A stretch of DNA of 64,000 nucleotides from Desulfovibrio aminophilus (GCF_023660105.1 NZ_JAMHGA010000015.1:1-64000), one strand, 5' to 3'; positions 37,980 to 47,138 are shown, counted from the stretch's first letter. A program made the numbers and translations. Notes: generated by a model from the letters alone, not told the origin.

Positions 37980-40259
37980 ATGGCTGAAAAGCTCGGAGTA
38001 TACATCTGCGGCGGCTGCGAGATCGCCAAATCCCTTGATCTCGCCGGGCTGGCCGAGCACGTGAAGAACAGCAAGGTGGCCCCGCTTTGCAAGGTCGTGA
38101 AGACCAACCCGGTGCTCTGCAGCCCCGAGGGCGTGGCCGAGATCGAGGCCGACATCCAGGCCGAGGGCCTGGACGGCGTGGTGGTCTGCGCCTGCTCCCC
38201 GCGCAGCAAGTGGGACATCTTCCGCTTCGGCGACAAGATCCAGGTCGAGCGCGTGAACCTGCGCGAACAGTGCGTCTGGTCCTTCCAGGACGACCCGAAG
38301 GTTCCCGGCCTGCTCAAGGGCATGGCCGAGGACTACGTGCGCATGGGCGTCACCCGCCTGTCCAAGAGCGTCATCCCGGTCCCGGAGATTCCCGAGACCT
38401 GCAAGACCATCATGGTGCTCGGCGGCGGCTTCACCGGCCTCACCGCCGCGCTCAACGCCGCGGCCATGAACCGCGACGTGCTCCTGGTGGAGAAGGACGG
38501 CAAGCTCGGCGGCAAGGCGCTGAACATGTACAAGACCTTCCCGCTGTCGGCCCCCTTCGACAAGGCCGTGGACACCGGCATCGAGAAGCTCGTCTCCGCC
38601 GTGGAGTCCAATCCCAAGATCAAGGTCGTGATGAACGCCACCCTGGAGTCCCTCGAAGGCGCTCCCGGCCTGTACAAGGCCACCATCGGCGGCGCGCAGT
38701 ACGACGTCGGCTCCGTGATCCTGGCCACCGGCTGGGTGCCCGGCGACGGCAAGTACCTGGAGCCCCTGGGCTACGGCACGATGAAGAACGTGGTCACCTC
38801 CGCCCAGTTCGAGGAGATGGCCAAGAGCGGCAAGATCGTCCGGCCCTCGGACGGCAAGGCCGTGACCTCCGTGGCCTTCGTCCTGGACATGGACCTGCCC
38901 ATGAAGGGCGTGTCCTACGACTCCGGCGCGGCCTGCGAGCCCCCGGCGGAGCTGCCCGAGCAGGCCGCCCCGGCCGAGGGCGAGGCCAAGGATGACGCCT
39001 TCGTCTACGAGAACACCGAGTCGGCCAAACATCTGGCCTACAGCTCGGAGATCTCCAGCCTGGTGGCCCTGAAGCAGGCCGGCTACGTGGCCGAGAAGGT
39101 CCCCGGCGCGGTGGCCATGGTGCTCTACGACCACATGATGGTCCCGGGCATCAACGAGAAGTACTACAAGGCCGCCCAGGACAACACCTCGATCATGCTC
39201 ACCAAGGCCACGGTCACCGGCGTGACCGAGTCCGGCGACGGCACCCTGTCCGTCGCGGCCAAGGACACCCTGCTGGGCGAGAACGTGGAGATCATGGCCG
39301 ACCTGGTGGTCCTGCCCACGGCCGTGGTCCCGGTGACGGCCCACGACCCGACCATGAACTTCGTCTACCGCCAGGGCCCGCACTTCCCGGACCTCAAGCT
39401 GTTCGACGGCTTCGTGGACTCGAACTACATCTGCTTCCCCTACGAGACCCGGCGCACCGGCGTCTACGCGGCGGGTTGCGCGCACCAGCCCATGACCATG
39501 GCCAACGCCCGCGACGACGCGGCCGGCGCCGTGCTCAAGGCCGTGCAGTGCATGGAGAGCATCAACCGCGGCGTGTCCGTGCATCCCCGCTCCGGCGACC
39601 TCTCCTTCCCGGTGTTCAACTTCGTGCGCTGCACCCAGTGCAAGCGCTGCACCGAGGAATGCCCGTTCGGCGCCCTGGACGACGACGAGAAGGGAACGCC
39701 GAAGCCGAACTACACGCGCTGCCGCCGTTGCGGCACCTGCATGGGCGCCTGCCCCGAGCGCGTGATCAAGTTCGACAGCTACAACGTCGACCAGATCGGC
39801 TCGACCATCAAGGAAGTGAAGGTCCCGGACGACATGGTGGCCGGCGGCCCGCGCGTCATCGTGCTGGTCTGCGAGAACGACGCCTACCCGGCCCTGGACA
39901 TGGCCGCCTTCCGCGGCAAGAAGTGGAGCCCCTACGTCCGCTTCATCCCGGTCCGCTGCCTGGGCTCGGTGAACGCCATCTGGGTCGCCGACGCCATGAG
40001 CAAGGGCATCGACGGCGTCATGCTGCTGGGCTGCAAGTACGGCGACGACTACCAGTGCCACTTCGTCAAGGGCTCGGAGCTGTGCAGCCGCCGCAAGGAG
40101 AACATCGCCGAGTCGCTCCAGCGCCTGGGCGTGGAGGCCGAGCGCGTGGAGCAGTACGAGGTCGCCATCGACGACTATGACAAGATTCCCGGCCTCATCG
40201 AGAAGTTCATGAACGAGGTCGTCGCCAAGTTCGGTCCCAACCCCTTCAAGGGTTACTAG
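37980..40259 (+). CDS. qmoB: Quinone-interacting oxidoreductase subunit QmoB
   Basis: A 759-residue flavin and iron-sulfur subunit resembling HdrA fused to an MvhD-like domain. FAD loop MVLGGGFTGLTAALNAAA near 143; two [4Fe-4S] sets in RCTQCKRCTEECPFG and RCRRCGTCMGACPER near 545-590; and the MvhD-like C-terminus with VRCLGSVNAIWVADA and LLGCKYGDDYQCHF. It docks AprBA in current models. An alanine/glutamate-rich insertion (about 320-338) appears to be a linker. GGGGAGG precedes the ATG. Confidence 0.96.
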   Translation: MAEKLGVYICGGCEIAKSLDLAGLAEHVKNSKVAPLCKVVKTNPVLCSPEGVAEIEADIQAEGLDGVVVCACSPRSKWDIFRFGDKIQVERVNLREQCVWSFQDDPKVPGLLKGMAEDYVRMGVTRLSKSVIPVPEIPETCKTIMVLGGGFTGLTAALNAAAMNRDVLLVEKDGKLGGKALNMYKTFPLSAPFDKAVDTGIEKLVSAVESNPKIKVVMNATLESLEGAPGLYKATIGGAQYDVGSVILATGWVPGDGKYLEPLGYGTMKNVVTSAQFEEMAKSGKIVRPSDGKAVTSVAFVLDMDLPMKGVSYDSGAACEPPAELPEQAAPAEGEAKDDAFVYENTESAKHLAYSSEISSLVALKQAGYVAEKVPGAVAMVLYDHMMVPGINEKYYKAAQDNTSIMLTKATVTGVTESGDGTLSVAAKDTLLGENVEIMADLVVLPTAVVPVTAHDPTMNFVYRQGPHFPDLKLFDGFVDSNYICFPYETRRTGVYAAGCAHQPMTMANARDDAAGAVLKAVQCMESINRGVSVHPRSGDLSFPVFNFVRCTQCKRCTEECPFGALDDDEKGTPKPNYTRCRRCGTCMGACPERVIKFDSYNVDQIGSTIKEVKVPDDMVAGGPRVIVLVCENDAYPALDMAAFRGKKWSPYVRFIPVRCLGSVNAIWVADAMSKGIDGVMLLGCKYGDDYQCHFVKGSELCSRRKENIAESLQRLGVEAERVEQYEVAIDDYDKIPGLIEKFMNEVVAKFGPNPFKGY

Positions 40260-40276
40260 GAGAGGAGGTCTCGACC

Positions 40277-41542
40277 ATGTCGAACAGCGTCAGGGTCCAG
40301 CCGGACCTGAAATTCGTAAAGGAACTGCAGCAGTTCGGAGGGGAATCCCTCAAGAAGTGCTACCAGTGCGCAACCTGCAGCGTGGTCTGCCCCCTGTCCC
40401 CCGCCGACAACCCCTATCCCCGCAAGGAGATGGTCTGGGCCCAGTGGGGATTGAAGGACCGCCTGCTCAACGATATCGACATCTGGCTCTGCCACAACTG
40501 CGGCACCTGCTCCGACCTGTGCCCGCGCGGCGCCAAGCCGGGCGACCTGCTCGGCGCGCTGCGGAACATGGCCTACAAGAACCTGGCCCAGCCGAACTTC
40601 ATCGGCAAGCTCATGAGCGGCAAGGGCCTGCCCATCCTGATCCTCATCCCGGCGATCATCTACCTGGTCATCTGGGCGATCCGGGCCTCCATCCTGGGCA
40701 CGGCCTTCCCGCTCTTCGAGATGAACGGCCATGACGTGGTGGTCTCCAAGACCGGCCAGATCATCTACGGCGGCCTGTTCCCGGGCGACTACACCATCGA
40801 CCCGATCTTCGCCCTGCTGGCCGTGTTCATGCTCTTCGGCTTCTACTCCGGCGTGAGCAACCTGCTGAAGAGTTTCGGCTCCATGCCCAAGACCTTCATC
40901 GTGGGCCGCGCCAAGGCGCCGAGCTTCCTCTGCGCCCTGATCGAGACCTTGAAGTACGAAGTGGCCCAGCACACGCAGTTCCAGGACTGCGGCGCGGACG
41001 AGAAGAGCCGGAAGCGCTTCACGGGCCACCTGCTGACCATGTACGCCTTCGTCTGCCTGTTCGTCGTGACCACCATCGTGGCCGTGGGCCACTGGGGCGG
41101 CGCGTTCCTCATGCAGCACGTCCTGGGCCTCACCGACCCGCTGACCCAGCTCATCACCGTGGCGGGCTCCACGCCCATGCCGCTGTACAGCCCGGTGAAG
41201 ATCCTGGCCAACGTGGGCGCGGTCATGCTCGTGCTCGGCCTGACCTTCCTGACCTCGCGCCGGGCCTCCCTGGACAAGGCCAAGCAGGGTTCCAGCTTCG
41301 ACGACTGGTATCTGCTCTCCGTGATCTGGGTCATCGCCCTGTCCGGCCTGGGCGCGGAGATCTTCCGCCTGGCCGGCCTGGCCACCATCGCCTATCCGAC
41401 GTACTTCGTGCACATCGTGGCGGTGTTCATGCTGGTGGGCTACCTGCCCTGGTCCAAGCTCGCGCACCTGGTCTACCGCACGGTGGCCCTGGCCTACGCG
41501 CGCAAGATCGGCCGCATCCCCATGAAGCCCGTGCAGCACTAG
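40277..41542 (+). CDS. qmoC: Quinone-interacting oxidoreductase subunit QmoC
   Basis: A 421-residue membrane subunit that oxidises menaquinol. The N-terminal domain binds two clusters (CYQCATCSVVCPLS near 34 and CHNCGTCSDLCPRGAKPGDLL near 74), HdrC-like. The C-terminal part is a NarI-like cytochrome b with about six helices from residue 115 on, with histidines for haem in AVGHWGGAFLMQHVL and YFVHIVAVF. The ATG has AGGAGAGGAGG upstream, 17 bases after qmoB. Confidence 0.96.
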   Translation: MSNSVRVQPDLKFVKELQQFGGESLKKCYQCATCSVVCPLSPADNPYPRKEMVWAQWGLKDRLLNDIDIWLCHNCGTCSDLCPRGAKPGDLLGALRNMAYKNLAQPNFIGKLMSGKGLPILILIPAIIYLVIWAIRASILGTAFPLFEMNGHDVVVSKTGQIIYGGLFPGDYTIDPIFALLAVFMLFGFYSGVSNLLKSFGSMPKTFIVGRAKAPSFLCALIETLKYEVAQHTQFQDCGADEKSRKRFTGHLLTMYAFVCLFVVTTIVAVGHWGGAFLMQHVLGLTDPLTQLITVAGSTPMPLYSPVKILANVGAVMLVLGLTFLTSRRASLDKAKQGSSFDDWYLLSVIWVIALSGLGAEIFRLAGLATIAYPTYFVHIVAVFMLVGYLPWSKLAHLVYRTVALAYARKIGRIPMKPVQH

Positions 41543-41601
41543 TCGCGAGCCGGGAACCACAACGAAAGGAAAGTCTTCGGACTCTCAAGGAGGCATAGAC
41601 A

Positions 41602-42279
41602 ATGGCTGAAGCGAAAGTTTTCCCCATGAACACCTTCGTGTCCTGCCTGCGCGGCGGGGATCTGGCCGACCAGAACCTCATCGACATGCTGGCCTTCGTG
41701 ACCCAGGCCGAGGTGGACGCCGACTTCGCGCCCGTGGCCTGTTCCCTGACCAAGGCCTGGATCTATGAGCAGGAGCCCCAGCTGACCAAGGCCGGTTCCG
41801 GCGACATCGAGGGCCTGGGCCAGAAGGTCTCCCTCATGCCCCTGCCCGAGGAAACCGCCGCCCAGGCCCAGGGCGTGCTGGCCAAGATGGTCGAGCTGAA
41901 GGCCGCCAACGCCGCCCTGTCCGCCGACAAGGCCTCCCTGACCGCCGAGGTCGAGGCCCTGAAGGCCGAGCTGGCCGGAGCCAAGGCCAAGCTGAAGACC
42001 TTCGAGGATCAGGCCGCCCAGGGCGACGTGAAGCTCTCGGTCTCCTCCAAGAAGATGGACGAGCACATCAAGAAGCTCGAGGATCTCATGGCCGAGGTCG
42101 ACAAGGTCAAGAAGCAGGGCGTGGTCGTGGCCGGCGTTGCCGGCGGCGCGGCCGCCGGAGCCCCCGCTGGTGACGCCGCCGCTGCCGGTGGCGACGCCTC
42201 CGGCGCTCCCACCACGGGCGGCGAGCCCGAGGCCGACTTCGGCTTCGGCTCCAACCCGTTCGCCGACTCCAACTGGTAG
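41602..42279 (+). CDS. qmoD: QmoD-like protein of the qmo operon
   Basis: A 225-residue protein in the position of the small fourth qmo gene of Desulfovibrio. Residues 1-85 form a globular domain (FPMNTFVSCLRGGDLADQNLIDMLAFV). Residues 88-160 are a strong coiled coil (VLAKMVELKAANAALSADKA). The tail is a low-complexity Ala/Gly/Pro linker (about 172-207) ending in FGFGSNPFADSNW. It has no cluster or membrane motif. It may act as an assembly or docking factor for Qmo-Apr, which is inference. GGAGGC upstream. Ends at a long terminator. Confidence 0.85.
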   Translation: MAEAKVFPMNTFVSCLRGGDLADQNLIDMLAFVTQAEVDADFAPVACSLTKAWIYEQEPQLTKAGSGDIEGLGQKVSLMPLPEETAAQAQGVLAKMVELKAANAALSADKASLTAEVEALKAELAGAKAKLKTFEDQAAQGDVKLSVSSKKMDEHIKKLEDLMAEVDKVKKQGVVVAGVAGGAAAGAPAGDAAAAGGDASGAPTTGGEPEADFGFGSNPFADSNW

Positions 42280-42333
42280 TCCCGGCGAGACGCCTCCCTG
42301 TGTGGGCCGAGTCCGGCCCGATGGAGAGCCCCA

Positions 42334-42365
42334 AGCCCCCCGCGCCCGCGCGGGGGGCTTTTTTT
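42334..42365 (+). terminator. Rho-independent terminator of the qmo operon
   Basis: A 12-bp perfect stem AGCCCCCCGCGC/GCGCGGGGGGCT with a tiny loop and seven Ts after it. Because of the symmetric stem and A-poor left side it is mainly a plus-strand terminator. Confidence 0.9.
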
Positions 42366-42382
42366 CGTCCGCCCGGGGGCGG

Positions 42383-43114
42383 TCAGCTCAGGGCGAGGGT
42401 CAGGAAGCGGGCCGGGTCCAGGACGCGGACCTCGTCCCGGCGGTAGCCGCCGAGCACGCCCTCGTGCTCCAGGTCGCGCAGGGTCTTGTTCAGGGTCACG
42501 CGGTGCACGCCCAGGAGCTGGGCCAGCTCCTGCTGGTTCAGGCGGGGGTTGAGCAGCGTCGCGCCGCCCTGGTCGCCGAGGCGCTCGGCGTGCAGGTGCA
42601 GGTAGCGGCAGACGCGGGCCGACAGCTCGTCCAGGCTCATGTCCGCGACCTGGTTGCTCAGGATGCGCACCTTGCAGGCCAGGGTCTCCATGAGATTGAA
42701 CATGAGGTCCGGCCGGACGGGAAAGATTTCCTCCCGCACGGTTTCGCGGCGGAAGGCGTGGATCCGCGAGGGACGGGTGCAGATGTGGCGGTTGCGCGAC
42801 GCGCCGCCGCAGAGCAGGGGGGTCTCGCCGAAGAGGTGGTCCGGGTCCACGTACCAAAGGGTCTTTTCCTGGCCGCCGGGTTCGGCGCGCAGCATGCGCA
42901 CCTCGCCGCGCTCCAGGAAGTAGAGGAAGTCCGGCGGCGCGTTCTCGGGGATCACGGCCTCGTCCTTGGCGAAGTCCAGGGGCGTGGCCAAGTGCAGCAC
43001 GTCCCGCCAGGGGGCGTTGTCCAGGGGGATGCGGGCGAACTCGCGGCCTTCGGGTTCCCCGGAAGGACGCGGACCGCGTGGCCGTGTCGCGTCGGACATG
43101 GCGACAGTGTACAT
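42383..43114 (-). CDS. Crp/Fnr-family transcriptional regulator
   Basis: A 243-residue regulator with a cyclic-nucleotide-binding-type sensor domain (PDFLYFLERGEVRMLRAEPGG, HLFGETPLLCGG) and a C-terminal helix-turn-helix (LNQQELAQLLGVHRVTLNKTLRDLEHEG). The FNR cluster cysteines are absent, so the ligand is likely a small molecule rather than oxygen. Two in-frame ATGs are possible; 43114 is chosen because GGAG lies four bases upstream, and 43099 has no site. It is convergent with qmoD. Whether it controls apr/qmo or the sulfotransferase genes cannot be told. Confidence 0.88.
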   Translation of the reverse strand: MYTVAMSDATRPRGPRPSGEPEGREFARIPLDNAPWRDVLHLATPLDFAKDEAVIPENAPPDFLYFLERGEVRMLRAEPGGQEKTLWYVDPDHLFGETPLLCGGASRNRHICTRPSRIHAFRRETVREEIFPVRPDLMFNLMETLACKVRILSNQVADMSLDELSARVCRYLHLHAERLGDQGGATLLNPRLNQQELAQLLGVHRVTLNKTLRDLEHEGVLGGYRRDEVRVLDPARFLTLALS

Positions 43115-43185
43115 GGGGCTCCGGGCCGGGGCAACAGGCCGCCCGACGGCTCCCCGGACGCGCCGGAGAGCCGTCGGGGCCGCGT

Positions 43186-44547
43186 TCAGGCCGCTCCCGG
43201 CCAGAGCCGGAAGAACTTGGGCGCGCCGTCCACCAGGGGCCGCTTCCGGCTCAGGTCGCGTCCGGCCAGGGCGGGATGGTCCGGGGTGTAGAAGTAGGCC
43301 CGGTGGACCATGTTGGTGAACATGTCGTGCCCCAGGGGCTCCAGATAGTCGGCCGCGTCGCAGAACAGGGCCTTGCCCTCGCCGCACATGATCGGATTGA
43401 CGAACTCCCAGACCACCTTGCCCTCTGGCGTGACCTCGAAGAGGTGGCCCTGCTGGGTGGAGGTCACCAGGGTGTTGCCGTTCTCCAGACGCTGGGCCGC
43501 GCCCTGGCGGTAGCTGAAGAAGCTGTTGCGGCCATGAGCGGCGTACTCCCAGACGACTTCGCCGTTCTCCAGGTTCACCTCGACGACACGTGACCGGGTG
43601 CCTTCAGGCCGCTCGGAGCCGTTGTCGAAGATCGTCACGTGGCCGTTCTCGAGCATGTGGGCGTGGTGCGAGCCGAAGATCCGCTGGTCGCCGGAGTCGT
43701 ACCAGCCCGGCTTCCTGCCCTGCCCGTAGGCCGAGGGATTGCCCCAGCGCCGGACGATCTCGCCGCTCTTGTGGTCCAGGATGTAGACCTCGCTGAAGTT
43801 GCGGGAGTTGAGCAGGATCTGGTCCGTGGCCGGGAGGTACTCCACGGTGTTGAAGTGCGTCCAGTCGAAGCTGGCGTAGTCCTCGCCCACGTTCAGGGGC
43901 AGGCGGTAGTTGATGTCGAACTGATCCGGGCCGGCGCCGATGTGGTCCCAGACGCGCCATTCCCAGACCGTGCGGCCCTGGGGGTCGACCTCGCGGACGA
44001 AATCGGACCAGAAGTCGCGCATGGGCACGCCCTGGAGCACGGTCACTTCGGGATAGGTGTCGGGAATGCGGCCCTTGTCCAGGGCCTCCTGCTTGGTCTT
44101 GCGCTCCCAGCCCAGGATCAGGGTGTTGCCGTTGGGCATGCGGTCGAAACAGTGGTGCTGGATCTCGTCCGGGGAGAACATCTTGTATTCCCAGAGCACG
44201 TTGCCGTCCCAGTCCAGTTCCTGGACCATGCCCGCCGCGCCGCCGATCTTCACCGGCGGCTCCGGCAGGGCGGCCCCGCGCAGGAGGTGCCCGTTGGGCA
44301 GGAACGTGGCGTAGAGGCCCGGGGGGTAGGCGCAGTTCCACTGGTGGACCACGTCGCCTTCCCGGTTGATGAGGTAGGTGACGTTGCACTTCACGGTGGG
44401 CGAAAGCAGGATGTAGCCCTTGGCGGCGGCCTGCTCGTCGTAGGTGATGACCCCCGTGGGGCCGCGATGGATCTCATAGGCCGAGGCGGGCCGCGCCAGG
44501 GCGAGGAGGGCGGCCGCGAGGGCGATGGCGATGACGGCGGTGAGCAT
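43186..44547 (-). CDS. Arylsulfate sulfotransferase (ASST), downstream copy
   Basis: A 453-residue periplasmic enzyme of the PAPS-independent arylsulfate sulfotransferase family, which moves the sulfuryl group between phenolic esters through a histidine intermediate. Signal peptide at residues 1-23 (cut after ASA). The beta-propeller repeats read GHLLRGAALPEPP, GNTLILGWERKT, DQILLNSRNFSEVYILDHKSGEIVRRWG, GHVTIFDNGSE and GNTLVTSTQQGHLFEV. Candidate active histidines are in GSHHAHM and GHDMFTNMVH. Very similar over its full length to the next gene upstream (44660-46033). Substrate unknown. Confidence 0.85.
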   Translation of the reverse strand: MLTAVIAIALAAALLALARPASAYEIHRGPTGVITYDEQAAAKGYILLSPTVKCNVTYLINREGDVVHQWNCAYPPGLYATFLPNGHLLRGAALPEPPVKIGGAAGMVQELDWDGNVLWEYKMFSPDEIQHHCFDRMPNGNTLILGWERKTKQEALDKGRIPDTYPEVTVLQGVPMRDFWSDFVREVDPQGRTVWEWRVWDHIGAGPDQFDINYRLPLNVGEDYASFDWTHFNTVEYLPATDQILLNSRNFSEVYILDHKSGEIVRRWGNPSAYGQGRKPGWYDSGDQRIFGSHHAHMLENGHVTIFDNGSERPEGTRSRVVEVNLENGEVVWEYAAHGRNSFFSYRQGAAQRLENGNTLVTSTQQGHLFEVTPEGKVVWEFVNPIMCGEGKALFCDAADYLEPLGHDMFTNMVHRAYFYTPDHPALAGRDLSRKRPLVDGAPKFFRLWPGAA

Positions 44548-44659
44548 GTTCGGCGGTTCCTTCGGTTCGAGGTGAATGCGCTGCGCCTCCGGGCCGGAGG
44601 TGGTCCCGGAGGCGCGAAATGGGGCGCGCGCCCGCCTGGGCGCGCGCCGCGCGATACGG

Positions 44660-46033
44660 TTACTGCTTGGGCGCCAGGATCTTGAATATTTTGGGTGCGC
44701 CTTCCACCAGGGGCCGCTTCACGCTCAGGTCGCGGCCCTTGAGGCCGGGATAGTCCGGGGCGTAGCGGTAGGAACGGTGGACCATGTTGGTGAACATGTC
44801 GTGGCCGGAGTTCTTCAGGGCGTCGTCCTCATCCGAGAACACGGCCTTGGGCTGACCGAACATGATCGGGTTGACGAATTCCCAGACCACCTTGCCCTCG
44901 GGCGTGACCTCGAAGAGGTGGCCCTGCTGGGTGGAGGTCACCAGGGTGTCGCCGTTGGGCAGGCGCTGGGCCGCGCCCTGGCGGTAGCTGAAGAAGCTGT
45001 TGCGGCCGTTGGCGGCGTATTCCCAGACGATCTTGCCGGTCTTGAGGTCGACCTCGATGACCCGGGAGCGGCTGCCCTCGGGACGTTCGGAGCCGTTGTC
45101 GAAGACCGTGACGTGGCCGTTCTCGATCATGTGGGCGTGATGCGAGCCGAAGATCTGCTGGTCGCCGGAATCATACCAGCCGGGCTTCTTGCCCTGGCCG
45201 TAGGCCGCGGGGTTGCCCCAGCGCTGGACGATCTTGCCGCTCTTCTTGTCCACGATGTAGACCTCGCTCAGGTTGCGCGAGTTGAGCAGCACCTGGTTGG
45301 TGGCCGGGAGGTACTCCACGGTGTTGAAGTGCGACCAGTCGAAGCTGTCGTAGCCCACGCCCACGTGGCCGGGCAGGCGGAAGTTGATGTCCAGTTGGTC
45401 CGGGCCGGTGCCGATGTGGTCCCAGGCGTGCCATTCCCAGACGGTCTTGCCCTTCTTGTCCACTTCGCGCACGAAGTCGACCCAGAAGTCGCGCACGGGC
45501 TGGCCCTTGATGGTCACTTCATCGGGGAAGGTGCCGGGGGTGCGGCCCTTTTTGACGGCCTCTTCCTTGGTCTTGCGCTCCCAGCCCAGGATCAGGGTGT
45601 TGCCGTTGGGCATGCGGTCGAAGGCGTGGTGCTGGATTTCGTTGTCCGAGAGCATCTTATACTCCCAGACCACCTTGCCGTTCCAATCCAGCTCCTGGAG
45701 GATGCCGCCCGCGCCGCCGATCTTCACCGGCTGTTCCTTGGGGGCGTTGGAGCGCAGGAGGTTGCCGTTGGGCAGAATCACGGCGTAGAGGCCCGGGGGA
45801 TAGGCGGACTTCCATTCGTGGACCACGTCGCCTTCCATGTCGATGAGATAGGTGCTCGTGCACTTCACGGTGGGGGCGAAGAGCGTGTAGCCCTCGAAGG
45901 CCGCGCCCTTCACGTACTTGGTCACGCCCGTTGGGCCCTGGTGGGCCTCGTAGGCCCGGGCGGTGGCGGCCAGCGCGCAGATGGACAGCGCCAGCGCCGC
46001 CAGGGACAGCAGCTTGCCTCGTCTGTGGATCAT
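44660..46033 (-). CDS. Arylsulfate sulfotransferase (ASST), upstream copy
   Basis: A 457-residue paralogue of the neighbouring gene, with a cleavable signal peptide at residues 1-27 (ATARA-YE). It shares the propeller blocks EIQHHAFDRMPNGNTLILGW, DWSHFNTVEYLPATNQVLLNSRN, GSHHAHMIENGHVTVFDNG and RNSFFSYRQGAAQRLPNGDTL. It differs mostly at its surface-charged N-terminus and C-terminus. The ATG at 46033 has AAGGAGA upstream. The two copies are 112 bp apart in the same direction and arose by tandem duplication. It faces a 320-bp upstream region shared with the liv operon. Confidence 0.85.
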   Translation of the reverse strand: MIHRRGKLLSLAALALSICALAATARAYEAHQGPTGVTKYVKGAAFEGYTLFAPTVKCTSTYLIDMEGDVVHEWKSAYPPGLYAVILPNGNLLRSNAPKEQPVKIGGAGGILQELDWNGKVVWEYKMLSDNEIQHHAFDRMPNGNTLILGWERKTKEEAVKKGRTPGTFPDEVTIKGQPVRDFWVDFVREVDKKGKTVWEWHAWDHIGTGPDQLDINFRLPGHVGVGYDSFDWSHFNTVEYLPATNQVLLNSRNLSEVYIVDKKSGKIVQRWGNPAAYGQGKKPGWYDSGDQQIFGSHHAHMIENGHVTVFDNGSERPEGSRSRVIEVDLKTGKIVWEYAANGRNSFFSYRQGAAQRLPNGDTLVTSTQQGHLFEVTPEGKVVWEFVNPIMFGQPKAVFSDEDDALKNSGHDMFTNMVHRSYRYAPDYPGLKGRDLSVKRPLVEGAPKIFKILAPKQ

Positions 46034-46353
46034 GTCGAGTCTCCTTGGTTCGGTTTTCGCCTTCCCTCTGACTCCTGATCCTCCCTGCGGAAGCGGGGCC
46101 CGGACGGTGCGTCACGTCCGCGAGGGGGATCCCGCCACCCCCGCGTCTCGGGCCGAGAGCCGACCATAGGGCAAAGCGTTCCGGCCCGCTGTTGCCTTTG
46201 CTACATTTTTCACAAATAGGAGGATTCGGACCCGCCCGGGGCCCCCGCAAGCGGCCGGGGGCGGGAACCGACCTATTTTCTGCTGCACATAATTGTCAAA
46301 AAAGGCCCGTCTCTCTTGATCTTTTTTCTTGGTTCGAGTACGGTGCCAAGCTC
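46034..46353. promoter_or_regulatory. Divergent region between the sulfotransferase and liv genes
   Basis: 320 bp without a gene. It contains TTGCTACATTTTTCACAA at 46198-46215, which ends in a Rex-type half-site TTCACAA, followed by an isolated AGGAGG at 46217-46222 without a plausible short gene behind it. No strong -35/-10 was assigned. A GGCCCCCGC/GCGGCCGGGGGC-type GC stem near 46240-46262 could form in the liv leader. Confidence 0.35.
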
Positions 46354-47112
46354 ATGGCTGAACTCGTCCTCTCCGACATCAGCGTCCGGTTCGGCGGACT
46401 CCAGGCCCTCACCGACGTGAGCTTCGAAGTGCGGCCGGGGCAGGTCGTGGGCCTCATCGGGCCCAACGGCGCGGGCAAGACCACGGTCTTCAACGTCATC
46501 ACCGGCGTCTACGCCACCTGCGGAGGCGCGGCGACCTACGACGGGACCTCCATCCTGGGCCTGCGGCCGTACCAGATCCTGGCCCGGGGCATCGCCCGGA
46601 CCTTCCAGAACATCCGCCTCTTCCAGAACATGACCGCCTTGGAAAACGTCATGGTGGCCCAGCACTGCCGCAGCAAGGCCAAGGTGCTCGGCGCCATTCT
46701 GCGCAGCCCCTCCCAGCGCCGGGAGGAGGCCCGCATCCGCGACAAGGCCATGCGGGCCCTGGAATTCATGGGCCTCGCGCCCAAGGCCCACGAGGTCGCC
46801 AGCAACCTCGCCTACGGCCTGCAGCGCCGCCTGGAGATCGCCCGGGCCCTGGCCTCCGAGCCCAAGACCATCCTGCTCGACGAGCCCGCCGCGGGGCTGA
46901 ACCCCGCCGAGAGCAAGGAGCTCATGGAGACCATCGGCCGCATCGCCGGCCTGGGCGTGAACGTGCTCATGGTCGAGCACGACATGAAGGTGGTCATGGG
47001 CATCTGCGACAGCATCGTGGTGCTGGATCATGGTGTGTTGATCGCCAAGGGGACGCCGGCGGAAATCCGCGGCAACCCCACGGTGATCGAAGCATATCTG
47101 GGTCACGCCTGA
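46354..47112 (+). CDS. livG: Branched-chain amino acid ABC transporter ATP-binding protein LivG
   Basis: First of two ATPases of a LIV-type importer. The 252-residue protein has Walker A GPNGAGKTT near 37-45, the Liv-specific FQNIRLFQNMTALENVMVA, a signature region in ASNLAYGLQRRLEIARAL and Walker B TILLDEPAAGLNP. The ATG at 46354 lacks a clear ribosome site; an upstream in-frame extension to 46192 does not resemble the family and is rejected. Unlike many liv clusters it precedes the binding-protein gene. Confidence 0.92.
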   Translation: MAELVLSDISVRFGGLQALTDVSFEVRPGQVVGLIGPNGAGKTTVFNVITGVYATCGGAATYDGTSILGLRPYQILARGIARTFQNIRLFQNMTALENVMVAQHCRSKAKVLGAILRSPSQRREEARIRDKAMRALEFMGLAPKAHEVASNLAYGLQRRLEIARALASEPKTILLDEPAAGLNPAESKELMETIGRIAGLGVNVLMVEHDMKVVMGICDSIVVLDHGVLIAKGTPAEIRGNPTVIEAYLGHA

Positions 47113-47138
47113 CGAACCACAACCAAGGGAGATGTCGG

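Noticed and set aside
46192-46353. An upstream extension of livG by 54 residues
   Set aside because: The extra residues resemble nothing in the LivG family and the first methionine of the family is at 46354, although that start has a weak ribosome site.
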